Shown here: in pieces, positions 51,366-61,310 of the stretch | Layout: each line of letters opens with the position of its first letter | Position numbering within the stretch: position 1 is the stretch's first letter | DNA from: Phenylobacterium sp. | GTDB lineage: Bacteria; Pseudomonadota; Alphaproteobacteria; Caulobacterales; Caulobacteraceae | NCBI GenBank assembly: GCA_018001015.1 | Contig: JAGNIV010000020.1 | Coordinates: 1 to 64,000, forward strand | Direction: 5' to 3' | Length of the DNA stretch: 64,000 bases | Translations under genes and position numbers: made by a program | Notes under the pieces: model-generated | Database searches by the model: none | Seen by the model: the letters and a program-made list of their open reading frames with translations, nothing else | What the model was told of the DNA's origin: nothing

Positions 51366-52616
51366 ATGGACGGCGATCAATCCTTGGGCGGCTTCAATAC
51401 GCAGGGCCTGGCGCAGATCGCGCCCAACCTGCAGGGCGTCGTCGACGCCGGCGACCTCTCGGGCTTCGTCACCCTGCTGTGGCGCAAGGGCGAGGTCGCC
51501 CAGGTCAACACCATCGGCCTGCGCGACATCGCCGCCGGCAAGCCGATGACCCGGGACACGATGTTCCGCATCGCCTCCATGACCAAGCCGATCACCTCCG
51601 TCGCCCTGCTGATGCTCATGGAAGCGGGCAAGGTGAAGCTCGACGACCCCATCACCAAGTGGGCGCCTGAGTTCTCGGACATGAAGGTGCTGAAGTCGCC
51701 GACCGGCCCCCTGGACGAGGTCTATGACGCGCCGCGCGAGATCACCATCGACGACCTGATGACCCACCGCTCGGGCCTGGCCTACGGCTTCACCTCGGTC
51801 GGCCCCATCGCGCATGCCTATGAGAAGGCGTTGGGCTCCCCCATCGGCAATCCGCACGCGCCGGACATCTGGATGGCCCGGCTCGCCGAACTGCCCCTCT
51901 CCTATCCGCCGGGCGAGCGCTTCCACTACAGCCACGCCACCGACGTCCTGGGCTTCCTGGTGGGCCGCATCGCCGGCATGGGCTTCCGCGAATTCCTGAT
52001 GGAGAAGATCTTCCAGCCGCTCGGCATGAACGACACCGACTTCTGGTGCCCGCCGGAGAAGCGCGACCGGATGGCCAAGCTCTACCGCGTCAATCCCGAA
52101 ACCGACAAACTACAAGACGTCTCCTTCATCCATGAGGACGAGGCCCCGGCCTTCTGCGGTGGTGGCGGCGGGCTGATCTCCACGGCCGACGACTACCTGA
52201 CCTTCGCGCGGCTGATGCTGAACAAGGGCGAGTTGAACGGCGTGCGGCTGATCTCGCCCGAGACCTTCGACCTGATGACCACCAACCAGCTCACCGACGC
52301 CCAGCGCGCAATCCCCTTCATGGGCATTCCCTTCTGGATGGGTCAGGGCTTCGGCCTGGGCGTCTCGGTGATCACCGACCCGGAGAAGCAGGCCTGGATG
52401 GGCGCGGGCTCCAAGGGGGCCTTCGGCTGGCCCGGCGCCTTCGGCACCTGGTGGCAGGCCGACCCGGCCGAGGACATGGTCATGCTCTACCTGATCCAGA
52501 ACTCCATGCCGCTCGGCCCCGAGGCCGCCAGCCAGCTGGCCACCGGCCAGCGCATGGGCGGACGCGTAGCCCTGCCGGTGTTCCAGAAGCTGGTCTACGG
52601 CGCGCTCGGGAAGTAG
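51366..52616 (+). CDS. Serine hydrolase, class C beta-lactamase/esterase family
   Basis: A 416-residue protein of the beta-lactamase-related family. The catalytic S-x2-K is in RIASMTKPITS and the second-motif tyrosine is probably in FHYSHATDVLGF; MTHRSGLAYGF and GGGGGLISTADDYLTFARL are typical of esterase EstB-like members. No signal peptide is seen, so it is likely a cytoplasmic esterase. ATG 51366 is preceded by GGTGGAAA. Confidence 0.85.
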   Translation: MDGDQSLGGFNTQGLAQIAPNLQGVVDAGDLSGFVTLLWRKGEVAQVNTIGLRDIAAGKPMTRDTMFRIASMTKPITSVALLMLMEAGKVKLDDPITKWAPEFSDMKVLKSPTGPLDEVYDAPREITIDDLMTHRSGLAYGFTSVGPIAHAYEKALGSPIGNPHAPDIWMARLAELPLSYPPGERFHYSHATDVLGFLVGRIAGMGFREFLMEKIFQPLGMNDTDFWCPPEKRDRMAKLYRVNPETDKLQDVSFIHEDEAPAFCGGGGGLISTADDYLTFARLMLNKGELNGVRLISPETFDLMTTNQLTDAQRAIPFMGIPFWMGQGFGLGVSVITDPEKQAWMGAGSKGAFGWPGAFGTWWQADPAEDMVMLYLIQNSMPLGPEAASQLATGQRMGGRVALPVFQKLVYGALGK

Positions 52617-52979
52617 CTAGAAGCTACTGAGCGGGTCGCGGGCGGCGACGCACATCGCGCGGCCTTCATAGAGGTCGCCGATCAGGCTGCCGTCGCGGGC
52701 GGCGGCCTTGCGCGCTTTCTCATAGGCGATGTTCTCGGCCGGCGCCCGCTCGCCCGGGCCGCAGACCGGGGCGGTCACCTTGACGCCCTCATCGCAGAGA
52801 CAGAAGTCCTCGCGCTTATCCAGACGGCTGGCGGGGACCTTACACACCGCCGGCAGGCTCTGGCCGCCCACGTCGATGCAAATTGTCCGTTCGGTCGGCG
52901 GGTTGCTCATTGGGCCGGCCAGGGCCGCGCCGGCGGAACCGGCCAGGATCAGGGCCGCGATCATCGAGATACGGATCAT
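52617..52979 (-). CDS. Small secreted cysteine-containing protein
   Basis: A 120-residue protein with a signal peptide ending AALAGP (residue ~22). Six cysteines, including CLCDEG, suggest disulfides in the periplasm. No family recognised. It ends adjacent to the convergent serine hydrolase. Confidence 0.6.
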   Translation of the reverse strand: MIRISMIAALILAGSAGAALAGPMSNPPTERTICIDVGGQSLPAVCKVPASRLDKREDFCLCDEGVKVTAPVCGPGERAPAENIAYEKARKAAARDGSLIGDLYEGRAMCVAARDPLSSF

Positions 52980-53114
52980 TGGGAACGCCTCCAGCTAACT
53001 GATCGACAGGACACACCCCGACAGTGGCGCATTTCGGGCGCGGCGTTCACCATCTTTCTAGGCGAAGGCTTTACCGCAGGGGGTCCAGGGTCAGGTTCAC
53101 GGAGGGCCTGATCC

Positions 53115-53336
53115 ATGAACCCCATCGCCACCGCCCAGTACGGCCTGTTCGCCGCCAGCCAACGCTTCGAGGCCTCCGCCCAGCGGACGGCGCAGATGGG
53201 CGACCCGGCCTTCGAGGTGGACTATACCCACGAGGCGATCGAGCAGATCACCGCCAAGACCGAGTTCAGGGCCAACCTGGCGGTGATCCGCACCGCCGAC
53301 GAGATGACCGACAGCCTGCTGGACATCCTGGCCTAG
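53115..53336 (+). CDS. Short flagellar rod/hook-like protein
   Basis: A 73-residue protein whose first ~28 residues (IATAQYGLFAASQRFEASA) resemble the N-terminal helix of rod/hook proteins such as FlgC, and whose end (EFRANLAVIRTADEMTDSLL) resembles their C-terminal helix. The central beta domain is absent. It may be a stand-alone coiled relic or a small protein of its own. No flagellar genes are nearby. Confidence 0.55.
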   Translation: MNPIATAQYGLFAASQRFEASAQRTAQMGDPAFEVDYTHEAIEQITAKTEFRANLAVIRTADEMTDSLLDILA

Positions 53337-53354
53337 GGCGATTAGCGCGGACCC

Positions 53355-53975
53355 ATGTCCACGCGCCCGCTGTTCGTCACCCAGGTCTATGAGGCCTCCT
53401 TCGCCGCCGAGAAGGGCTTCGCGGCCTTCAACGCCGAGCTCGAAGAGGCCTGCCGCATGCTGGCCGACGAGGACCTGGCCGGCCAGCGCTGGTGCCGCGA
53501 CAACGCCTATGGCGGCTACACCTCCTACGCCTCCCTCGACGACCTGCCCCAGCGGGCCAGCGTCTTCGGCGAGCTGAAAACCCGGCTCGACAAGCACGCC
53601 AAGGCCTTCGCCGCCGACCTACAGATGGACCTGGGCGGCGGCCGGCTGAAGCTGGACAGCCTGTGGGTCAATATCCTCAAGCCCGGCGCTGCCCACTCCG
53701 GCCACATCCATCCGCACAGCGTGCTGTCGGGCACGGTCTATGTGGCCACGCCGAAGGGCGCGAGCGCTCTGAAGCTGGAGGACCCGCGCCTGCCGCTGAT
53801 GATGGCCGCCCCGCCCCGGCGGGCGGACGCCGACGAGACCTCAAGAACCTTCGTCTACCTGCAGCCCGAACCCGGCAGCCTGATCCTCTGGGAAAGCTGG
53901 CTGCGCCACGAGGTGCCGCCCAACGCCGCCAAGCGCGAGCGAATCTCCATCAGCTTCAACTACGGCTGGCGCTGA
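53355..53975 (+). CDS. Putative 2-oxoglutarate/Fe(II) oxygenase (TIGR02466-type)
   Basis: A 206-residue protein. The iron ligands are probably the histidine/serine region SGHIHPHSVLSG and the later His in WLRHEVPPN, with the 2-oxoglutarate-binding Arg in KRERISISFNYGW. This is the layout of the TIGR02466 group of putative oxygenases. It follows the small flagellar-like gene by 18 bases. The substrate is unknown. Confidence 0.75.
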   Translation: MSTRPLFVTQVYEASFAAEKGFAAFNAELEEACRMLADEDLAGQRWCRDNAYGGYTSYASLDDLPQRASVFGELKTRLDKHAKAFAADLQMDLGGGRLKLDSLWVNILKPGAAHSGHIHPHSVLSGTVYVATPKGASALKLEDPRLPLMMAAPPRRADADETSRTFVYLQPEPGSLILWESWLRHEVPPNAAKRERISISFNYGWR

Positions 53976-54020
53976 CGACTTCGCGCTGGTCGACGTCGCC
54001 CCCGGCGGCCGGCCGGGATG

Positions 54021-54299
54021 TCACCGCCGCTCGCGGGCGTGGAAGATCCGGATCACGAATACCTCGGTCGCACCGAGGCGATAGCGGATGACATAGCCGT
54101 CTCTACCGTAGACCACAGCGAGTTCACGCAAGTTCGACCGCAATGGACGGCCTCGCTCAGGAAACGCCCCAAGCGATTGGATACCGTCAAGCATGGCGTC
54201 GGCGGCCGCGTGGGCGGCGCGCGGATTCTTCAGGTCCAGGAAATCGGCCAGGCGAGCAAGGTCACGGTACGCCGTGGGCGAAACCCTGACCGGGATCAC
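54021..54299 (-). CDS. RelE/ParE-family toxin
   Basis: A 92-residue toxin of the ParE type: VSPTAYRDLARLADFL, then FPERGRPLRSNLRELAV and VIRYRLGATEVFVIRIFHARE. ParE toxins poison gyrase. It overlaps the antitoxin gene by four bases, antitoxin first, as usual. Confidence 0.88.
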   Translation of the reverse strand: MIPVRVSPTAYRDLARLADFLDLKNPRAAHAAADAMLDGIQSLGAFPERGRPLRSNLRELAVVYGRDGYVIRYRLGATEVFVIRIFHARERR

Positions 54300-54553
54300 G
54301 ACGTCTTCGGAACGCGAGCGAGAAGGGCTTGCCGGAAGTGAGCCACCGACTCTTCGACCGAATAGGAGACGCCGGTGCGGTCGTATTCCTCGGCGATCCG
54401 AAGGTCTTCGGCGACGTCGTCATCGCCGCCCAGGCCGTCGGAGATCAGCTCGGCGGCATAGTCATCTACCGAGCGACCGGCGGCGTCCGCCGCCGCCTTG
54501 AGGCGGCGGGCGGTTTCGTCATCGAGTTTCAGGGTCAGTTCGCCGTCGGCCAT
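54296..54553 (-). CDS. Antitoxin of the ParD/RHH type
   Basis: An 85-residue protein. The N-terminal [18 protein letters not shown] and [13 protein letters not shown] form a ribbon-helix-helix; the acidic C-terminal half binds the toxin. It probably represses its own promoter. Confidence 0.85.
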   Translation of the reverse strand: MADGELTLKLDDETARRLKAAADAAGRSVDDYAAELISDGLGGDDDVAEDLRIAEEYDRTGVSYSVEESVAHFRQALLARVPKTS

Positions 54554-54584
54554 GGCGTGATGCTCATCCCGACGGCGCTGATCG

Positions 54585-56543
54585 TCAACTGTCGAGGAAG
54601 CTGCGCAGCTTGCGCGAGCGGCTGGGGTGCTTCAGCTTGCGCAGCGCCTTGGCCTCGATCTGACGGATGCGTTCGCGGGTCACGCTGAACTGCTGGCCCA
54701 CTTCCTCAAGGGTGTGGTCGGTGTTCATGCCGATGCCGAAGCGCATGCGCAGGACGCGTTCCTCGCGGGGCGTCAGGCTGGCCAGGACCCGCGTGGTGGT
54801 TTCGCGCAGGTTGGACTGGATGGCCGCATCGATGGGCAGGATCGCGTTCTTGTCCTCGATGAAGTCGCCCAGGTGGCTGTCTTCCTCGTCCCCGATCGGG
54901 GTTTCCAGGCTGATCGGCTCCTTGGCGATCTTCAGGACCTTGCGGACCTTCTCCAGCGGCATGGCCAGCTTCTCGGCCAGTTCTTCCGGGGTCGGCTCGC
55001 GACCGATCTCGTGCAGCATCTGGCGGCTGGTGCGGACGATCTTGTTGATCGTCTCGATCATGTGCACCGGAATACGGATCGTGCGGGCTTGGTCGGCGAT
55101 CGAGCGGGTGATCGCCTGACGGATCCACCAGGTGGCGTAGGTGGAGAACTTGTAGCCCCGGCGGTACTCGAACTTATCGACCGCCTTCATCAGGCCGATG
55201 TTGCCTTCCTGAATAAGATCAAGGAATTGCAGGCCGCGATTGGTGTACTTCTTGGCGATGGAGATCACGAGGCGCAGGTTGGCCTCGACCATTTCCTTCT
55301 TGGCCTGACGGGCCTCGCGTTCGCCCTTCTGCACGGTCTGGACGATGCGGCGATAGTCGTCGATCGGCACGCCGGTCTCGGTGGCCAGGGCAGCGATCTC
55401 GTGGCGGATGTCGCCGATCTGGCTGGCGTCATTCTCGACGAACTTGGTCCAGCGCACGCCCAGCGGCTTGACCTGATCGCCCCAGGCGGGGTTCAGCTCG
55501 GAGCCGAAATAGGCCTTCAGGAACTCGTTGCGGCTGATGCCGTAGCTGTCGGCCAGGCGTAGCAGGCGGCCTTCAAGGCCCATCAGGCGCTTGTTGATCG
55601 CGTAGAGCTGCTCGACCAGGGCCTCGATGCGGTTGTTGTTCAGCTTCAAGGTCTTCAGGTGCTGAACGATCGCCAGGCTGGCGGTCTCATAGGCCTTGCG
55701 GTCGGCGTCGGAGAGGTCCTCGCCCTTCAGGCGTTTGCCGACCAGCTTTTCCTGCAGGGCGCGGAAGGCGTCGAACTCGGACGCGATGGCGTCCAGGGTC
55801 ACCATCACGCCTTCGCGCAGTTCGGCTTCCATGGCGCTGATCGTCGGACCCGCGCCGTCGTCGAAGTCGTCGTCGTCGTCGCTCTCGCCCTTGGCCACGG
55901 CCTCGCCGTCGGCGGTGACCTCGGCTTCGGCTTCCTCGGCTTCCTCTTCCTCGGGCGGCGCGTTGGCCAGCGCCTCGGCGGCGGCGGCGGCGTTGATGCC
56001 GTTATAGGTGAGGTCGAGGTCGATGACCTCGCGCAGCAGGATGCGGCCGGTGCCCAGTTCCTCGCGCCACACCATGATGGCTTCGAAGGTCAGCGCGCTC
56101 TCGCACAGGCCGCGGATCATGGTGTCGCGGCCGGCTTCGATCCGCTTGGCGATGGCGATTTCGCCCTCGCGCGACAGCAGCTCCACCGAACCCATTTCGC
56201 GCAGGTACATGCGCACCGGGTCATCGGTCCGGTCGTAGGCGGCTTCCTTGGGGGTCTCGACGACCGCGGTCTCCTCACGGACCGCGACCTCGCCGCCCTC
56301 GGCGTCTTCCTCGGCCTCGACGACGTTGACGCCCATTTCCGACAGCATCGCCAGGGTGTCTTCGATGGCCTCGGAGGTGACTTCCTCGCTCGGCAGCACC
56401 TTGTTCAGCTCGTCCATCGTGACGTAGCCGCGGGCCTTGGCCTGCTTGATGAACTTCTTGACCCCGGCATCGGTCAGGTCGAGCAGGGGCCCGTCGCCGC
56501 CGGTGGTTTCAGTGGGTTCAGCTTCAGCCGTGGTCGTGCTCAT
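54585..56543 (-). CDS. rpoD: Primary sigma factor RpoD (sigma-70)
   Basis: A 652-residue housekeeping sigma factor. The N-terminal region 1.1 and the acidic alphaproteobacterial insert ([12 protein letters not shown], then [11 protein letters not shown]) precede regions 2-4: [37 protein letters not shown] and [20 protein letters not shown]-type [18 protein letters not shown]. Length and order are standard. It lies directly downstream of dnaG, an arrangement common in bacteria. Confidence 0.97.
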   Translation of the reverse strand: MSTTTAEAEPTETTGGDGPLLDLTDAGVKKFIKQAKARGYVTMDELNKVLPSEEVTSEAIEDTLAMLSEMGVNVVEAEEDAEGGEVAVREETAVVETPKEAAYDRTDDPVRMYLREMGSVELLSREGEIAIAKRIEAGRDTMIRGLCESALTFEAIMVWREELGTGRILLREVIDLDLTYNGINAAAAAEALANAPPEEEEAEEAEAEVTADGEAVAKGESDDDDDFDDGAGPTISAMEAELREGVMVTLDAIASEFDAFRALQEKLVGKRLKGEDLSDADRKAYETASLAIVQHLKTLKLNNNRIEALVEQLYAINKRLMGLEGRLLRLADSYGISRNEFLKAYFGSELNPAWGDQVKPLGVRWTKFVENDASQIGDIRHEIAALATETGVPIDDYRRIVQTVQKGEREARQAKKEMVEANLRLVISIAKKYTNRGLQFLDLIQEGNIGLMKAVDKFEYRRGYKFSTYATWWIRQAITRSIADQARTIRIPVHMIETINKIVRTSRQMLHEIGREPTPEELAEKLAMPLEKVRKVLKIAKEPISLETPIGDEEDSHLGDFIEDKNAILPIDAAIQSNLRETTTRVLASLTPREERVLRMRFGIGMNTDHTLEEVGQQFSVTRERIRQIEAKALRKLKHPSRSRKLRSFLDS

Positions 56544-56646
56544 CTAGGTCTCCGATTTCCGCCGCCACCCTCATGCAAGGGTCGGGCCGAAGATGGTGAA
56601 TGGCGGTCAAAACGGGTTCGCACCCAAGTACGACCCGTCATCCGCC

Positions 56647-58524
56647 CTAATCGTTCCATTCTCTGATCGCGCGTTTCAGTGCGTCGCGTTCACCCTTCAG
56701 GCGCTCGAGGACCTCCATATCGGATCGACCGCGAAGGTTGCCCTTGGCGGATCCGATAGCCTCGTCGAGCGCCGCCAGCCTGGAAAGACGGGCGAAGGCC
56801 TGCGACCACTGCGATCTAGCGGCTTCGAGGGAGACATCCGATTTCATGAAGGGCGCGCCCGCTTGCGATGCGGCCCGGTCGATGTCTGTCAGTAGCGCGT
56901 TAAACCCGCAGGATGCGAGATGGCGTGTCAGGGTCGCAGAGTCAAGGTGTTCAGCGTCCAGACGCAGGCGGATGATTTCCTTGGCCAATCCTGAAAGCAC
57001 CGGATCACCGAACCCCTTGGCGGTGAAGGACTCCTCCAGATGGTCGTCCAGAATCGCCGGATCGCGGATGGCGTATTGGGTGAGCGCGGCCAGGATCGGA
57101 TCCAGCCGGGAACTGTGCGCCACCATGTTCCGGGTCTCCGCCAGGGCCGACTGCGGACGCATGGCTTCATCCTCAGGCTTCCAGAATCGACCCTTGGCAT
57201 AGGGCCTGCGCGCCTGCTGCGGCTGGAAGGCTTGCTGCGGCTGCCGACCGAAGGTCGCGTCGAACCGCCGCAACAGTTCCTCGCGATAGGCCTGCTGCAG
57301 ATCCTTGTCGGCGATGGTGGCCGCGATCTGGCGCAGGCGCCCCTTGAAACCGGCCTTGCGCTCGGGCGTGTCCAGGTTCTCCGCATCTCGCTCGCGGACG
57401 AACAGGGCCTCGACGAAGGGAACGGTGTCGGCGAGCTGGCCGCGCAGGGCGGCGGGCCCCTGCTCGCGCATCACCTCGTCGGGGTCCTTGCCGCCTTCCA
57501 CCACCGCGAACTGGAAGCTCTTCCCAGGCTTGAGGATCGGTAGGGCGCGGTCGATGGCGCGACTCACCGCCTGGATGCCGGCCCGGTCGCCGTCGAAACA
57601 CAGGGTCGGCTCGGCGTGATGGCGCCACAGCAGCTCCATCTGCTCCTCGGTGAGCGCCGTCCCCATCGGCGCGACGGCGGCGATCCCGGCGCGCTGGCAG
57701 GCGATGACGTCCATATAGCCTTCCACCACCGCCAGCGGCGGGGTCTCGCCCGAGGGCGCGGCGGCCAGGATCTTGCGGCTCTCGGCCAGGCCGTACAGCA
57801 GATGGCCCTTGTGGAAGAGCGAGGTCTCCGGCCCGTTCAGGTATTTGGCGCGGGCCTGCGGGTCCATCGCCCGGCCGCCGAACGAAACCACCCGGCCCCG
57901 GGCGTCGGTGATGGGGAAGATGATGCGGTCGCGGAACCGGTCATAAGGCGCCCCGCCCTCCTCCGGCGCGATCAGCATGCCGGTCTCCACCAGTTCGCCC
58001 GGATGGGCGCCCTTGGCGATCAGGTAGTCCTTCAGGGCCGTGCGGCCGCCCGGCGAGAAGCCAAGGCGGAACCGGGCCCACTCGGCCTCCGGCAGCCCCC
58101 GTCGTTCCAGATAGTCACGGGCCGCCTTGCCCACCGGACGGCGGAGCTCGGCCTCGAACCACTGGGCGGCCAGTTCAAGCCAGTCCGACAGGCCCTGGCG
58201 CTGCTTTTCCTGTTCGGCGGCGCGGGGGTCGACGGCGGGCAACGGCACCCCGGCCTCGGCGGCCAGCCGCTCCACGGCCTCCACGAAGGTCAGCCGCTCG
58301 GTCTCCTGCAGGAAGCTGATCAGGTCGCCGGTCTTGCCCGAGGAGAAGTCGAAGAACTGCCCCTTGTCGTCGTTCACATAGAACGAGGGCGTCTTCTCCT
58401 TGGTGAAGGGCGACAGCCCCACATACTCACGCCCCTGCTTCCGCAGCTTCACCGTCTTTCCGATCACATCGGACGGGCGAAGGCGGGATTTGATCTCGTC
58501 CAGGAAGTGTTCGTCGAAGCGCAC
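56647..58524 (-). CDS. dnaG: DNA primase DnaG
   Basis: A 625-residue replication primase. The catalytic TOPRIM core has VVEGYMDVIACQRAG and CFDGDRAG, and the N-terminal GRAMDP region is present. The N-terminal CHC2 zinc ribbon has lost its ligands: where a zinc-binding form has CPFH and CFGCG, this protein reads LSPFTKEKTPSF and FDFSSGKTGD. The fold is retained but without zinc, a change I believe is shared by related alphaproteobacteria. It is 103 bases upstream of rpoD. Confidence 0.96.
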   Translation of the reverse strand: MRFDEHFLDEIKSRLRPSDVIGKTVKLRKQGREYVGLSPFTKEKTPSFYVNDDKGQFFDFSSGKTGDLISFLQETERLTFVEAVERLAAEAGVPLPAVDPRAAEQEKQRQGLSDWLELAAQWFEAELRRPVGKAARDYLERRGLPEAEWARFRLGFSPGGRTALKDYLIAKGAHPGELVETGMLIAPEEGGAPYDRFRDRIIFPITDARGRVVSFGGRAMDPQARAKYLNGPETSLFHKGHLLYGLAESRKILAAAPSGETPPLAVVEGYMDVIACQRAGIAAVAPMGTALTEEQMELLWRHHAEPTLCFDGDRAGIQAVSRAIDRALPILKPGKSFQFAVVEGGKDPDEVMREQGPAALRGQLADTVPFVEALFVRERDAENLDTPERKAGFKGRLRQIAATIADKDLQQAYREELLRRFDATFGRQPQQAFQPQQARRPYAKGRFWKPEDEAMRPQSALAETRNMVAHSSRLDPILAALTQYAIRDPAILDDHLEESFTAKGFGDPVLSGLAKEIIRLRLDAEHLDSATLTRHLASCGFNALLTDIDRAASQAGAPFMKSDVSLEAARSQWSQAFARLSRLAALDEAIGSAKGNLRGRSDMEVLERLKGERDALKRAIREWND

Positions 58525-58563
58525 GGCCTTATCTAGGCGCTAGGCAGGCATCGGTCGACAAGC

Positions 58564-59421
58564 TCAGTGCGGCAGATGCGCCAGCTTGTCAGGATTGCGC
58601 ATCATGTAGATGCCGGCCAGCTTGCCGTCCTCGCCGGGTTGGAAGGCCACCGTCATGGGCCCGTCCTCGCGGATCAGCACCAGGCCGGGATAGCCGTTGA
58701 TCCGCACGGAACGGAAACTGAGCGGGAAGACCTCGCCGCCCCGCCAGGCCAGGCCCTCCAGCAGCCTCACGATATCCTCGCGGCCGATCAGCGGGCGCAG
58801 GGCCGCCTTACGCTTGCCGCCGCCGTCGGTGACCATCACCGCGTCCTCCGCCAGCACCGCCGACAGGGCCGCCATGTCACCCTGGGCGGCCGCGGCCATG
58901 AAGGCGGCGGCCAGCTTGGCGGCCTCCTCCTGGCTGACGGTGAAGCGGGGGCGGTTGTCCTTGACATGGGCTCGGGCGCGGGCAGCCAGTTGGCGGACGG
59001 CGGGCTCGGTCTTGCCCAGGGTCTCGGCCACCTGGGCATAGTCCTCATCGAACACGTCGTGCAGCAGGAACACCGCCCGCTCCAGGGGCGACAGCCGCTC
59101 AAGGGCCAGCAGGAAGGCCACCGACACATCCTCGGCCCGCTCCACCGGATCGACCGAAAGCTCCTCGATCAGCGGCTCGGGCAGCCAGGGGCCACGGTAG
59201 GCGTCGCGTCGAGTCTTGGCCGCGCGCATCCGGTCGATGCACAGGCGGCTGGTCACCCGCACCAGCCAGGCGGCGGGGTCGGCCACATCCTCCCCGGCCC
59301 GCGTCCAGCGCAGCCAGGCGTCCTGCACGGCGTCCTCCGCCTCCGCCACCGAGCCCAGCATGCGATAGGCCAGCCGGATCAGCCGGGGCCGCTGGGCTTC
59401 GAAGGCGTCGGTATCAATCAT
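58564..59421 (-). CDS. ECF sigma factor with SnoaL-like C-terminal domain (SigJ/ECF41 type)
   Basis: A 285-residue sigma factor. Regions 2 and 4 occupy 1-~165: RLIRLAYRMLGSVAEAEDAV, WLVRVTSRLCIDRMRAA and SPLERAVFLLHDVFDEDY. A SnoaL-like domain (~170-280) ends GIYMMRNPDKLAHLPH, with NPDKL typical of ECF41 factors, where this domain modulates activity. It is five bases downstream of a carboxymuconolactone-decarboxylase-like gene; the ECF41 group usually travels with such a gene. Confidence 0.9.
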   Translation of the reverse strand: MIDTDAFEAQRPRLIRLAYRMLGSVAEAEDAVQDAWLRWTRAGEDVADPAAWLVRVTSRLCIDRMRAAKTRRDAYRGPWLPEPLIEELSVDPVERAEDVSVAFLLALERLSPLERAVFLLHDVFDEDYAQVAETLGKTEPAVRQLAARARAHVKDNRPRFTVSQEEAAKLAAAFMAAAAQGDMAALSAVLAEDAVMVTDGGGKRKAALRPLIGREDIVRLLEGLAWRGGEVFPLSFRSVRINGYPGLVLIREDGPMTVAFQPGEDGKLAGIYMMRNPDKLAHLPH

Positions 59422-59426
59422 CGGGA

Positions 59427-59975
59427 TCAGGCCGCGATCAGATGGACGACAGGCGTGGCGATACCCGCCACCGTCACACGCGAGCAGGCCTTTCCATAGC
59501 CCAGGGCGTATTTCAGCGTCGGATACATCCGCGCGGTGGTGAGCGCGAGGCCGATGGCCACCAGCCCTTTGTCGCCCCAGCGCCGCACGATCTCGTCACG
59601 CAGGGGGTCGCAGGCGGCCATGTCGCGGGCCAGGCTGGCGTTGGCGAACCGCCAGGCGAGCGCCGCGGTCTCGCCCATGGCCGCCTCGTCCCCGGCCAGG
59701 ATGGCGCGCAGCACCGTGGGCTTCACGCCCCCGGCGGCGGCCATGTCGACGGAGATCTGGGTGCAGGGCCCGCAGTCCTCCACCAGGGTTCCGGCGATCC
59801 CGGCGGCGGCCAGCGCCTCGGCGGGCGCGGCCTTGCGGTCCACCATCTGGCTGACCAAGCCGAACCTGACGAAACTCGGCGGCGAGGCGTTCAGCAGATG
59901 GCGCAGATAGGCGGCGTCATAGCCCCAGGTGCGCTCCATCTTGTCGATCTGGCCTTTCAGCAGGGCGCGCAGCAT
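59427..59975 (-). CDS. Carboxymuconolactone decarboxylase/AhpD-like protein
   Basis: A 182-residue AhpD-superfamily protein. The redox motif is EDCGPCTQISVDMA, with the C-x2-C pair. Such proteins often accompany ECF41 sigma factors and may be their targets. ATG 59975 follows GGAG inside the end of the upstream membrane-protein gene, which it abuts. Confidence 0.82.
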   Translation of the reverse strand: MLRALLKGQIDKMERTWGYDAAYLRHLLNASPPSFVRFGLVSQMVDRKAAPAEALAAAGIAGTLVEDCGPCTQISVDMAAAGGVKPTVLRAILAGDEAAMGETAALAWRFANASLARDMAACDPLRDEIVRRWGDKGLVAIGLALTTARMYPTLKYALGYGKACSRVTVAGIATPVVHLIAA

Positions 59976-59976
59976 C

Positions 59977-60360
59977 TCAACTCTCCATGGGTCTGCGGAC
60001 AAAGGCGATCCCGGCCGCGAGCAGGGTTGGCAGGAAGACGCCCGGGAAGTCGCGGATCAGATCGCCCAGCGGGCTGGCCGAACAGCTGGCGTCGAACAGA
60101 TGCACGCCGCTGTGGAGGGTCAGGAACAGCGCGCCGGCTGTCAGGGCCGGCCAGCCCTGCGCCGGCCGCCAGGCGAACCAGGCCAGGCCCAGCGCCGCCA
60201 CCAGATAGGCCGCACCGATATCGCGGACGAAGTGGGGGTTGAAGGCGCCGGTGCTCGAAACCCCCGGCACGGCGTCGTACCAGGCCAGCGGCGCCCCCAG
60301 CATGAAGAGGCCGTTGCCCCCCAGGATCACGGCCAGAACCACGGCGATGATGCGTGTCAT
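59977..60360 (-). CDS. Small integral membrane protein
   Basis: A 127-residue protein with four hydrophobic segments. FNPHFVRDIGAAYLVAALGL and LHSGVHLFDA are its conserved-looking parts. ATG 60360 follows GGGAGGG. It is the first gene of the unit with the AhpD-like protein and the ECF sigma factor. No function known. Confidence 0.72.
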   Translation of the reverse strand: MTRIIAVVLAVILGGNGLFMLGAPLAWYDAVPGVSSTGAFNPHFVRDIGAAYLVAALGLAWFAWRPAQGWPALTAGALFLTLHSGVHLFDASCSASPLGDLIRDFPGVFLPTLLAAGIAFVRRPMES

Positions 60361-60419
60361 CGAAACCCTCCCGATCAACACCCCAAGGACGGGGCCGACC
60401 GGGCGGCTGTGACATCAGC

Positions 60420-61121
60420 TCAGGTGATTTTCGCGATCCAGGCCGGCAGGTCCTTGATGGAGGCCAGCTCGACGAAGCGGGCCTGGCCGCTGGGCGCCTC
60501 GGCCAGTTCGTGCGCCCAGGTCAGGGGATAGGGGACGTGGGCGGCATAGGCGCCGGCCTCCAGGGCCGGCAGGATATCCGAGCGCATCGAGTTGCCGCAC
60601 ATTACCGCCTCCCCCGCGCCGGTGCCATGGCGGGCGAACACGCGGCTGTAGGTGCCGGCGTCCTTCTCGCTGACGATCTCCACCGCGGCGAACAGGTCGC
60701 CCAGGCCCGAGGCCGCCAGCTTCTGCTCCTGGTGCAGCAGATCCCCCTTGGTGATCAGCACCAGCCGGTAGCGTTCGGACAGCTCGTCCAGGCAGCGCTC
60801 GACGCCGGGCAGCGGCTCCACCGGCTCGTTCAGCATCTCGCGGCCCGCCGCCAGGATCTCGCGGATCACCGAGGCCGGCGCCTCGCCGTCGCACAGCTCC
60901 ATGGCGGTCTCGATCATCGAGAGCGTGAACCCCTTCACCCCGTAGCCGTAGAGCCGCAGGTTGCGCCGCTCCACCTCGGCCAGCCGCGCCTCAATCGTTT
61001 CGGGATCGGCCACCCCGGTGAGCAGGGCCGCGAACCGGTCGTGGGTCAGGCGGAACAGGGTCTCATTGTGCCAGAGCGTGTCATCGGCATCGAGGCCGAC
61101 GGTGGTGATGGTCGTGGACAT
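60420..61121 (-). CDS. HAD-family hydrolase
   Basis: A 233-residue phosphatase-like protein. Motif I is GLDADDTLWHNE with nucleophile Asp11, motif II is LVLITKGD, and motif III/IV is VSEKDAGTYSRVF with MCGNSMRSDILPAL. The cap is alpha-helical. The frame stays open to 62381, but only the part from ATG 61121 has a coherent protein. Substrate unknown. Confidence 0.85.
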   Translation of the reverse strand: MSTTITTVGLDADDTLWHNETLFRLTHDRFAALLTGVADPETIEARLAEVERRNLRLYGYGVKGFTLSMIETAMELCDGEAPASVIREILAAGREMLNEPVEPLPGVERCLDELSERYRLVLITKGDLLHQEQKLAASGLGDLFAAVEIVSEKDAGTYSRVFARHGTGAGEAVMCGNSMRSDILPALEAGAYAAHVPYPLTWAHELAEAPSGQARFVELASIKDLPAWIAKIT

Positions 61122-61310
61122 GGCGCCTGAATACGCCGCCCTGAGGCCGAAGGGAAAGTCGGTCAAATCCTGGGCGCCGCCGCCCACAATTTGCGCAGCA
61201 GCTATGCGCCCGGGCCGAAATGCGACCCAAGATGGGCGGTGTCGTACTTTCGCAACCAATTGGGCCTGTCGTGATCGGCGTTGATTTGGTGATTCCGCGT
61301 CGGGGTTTTT

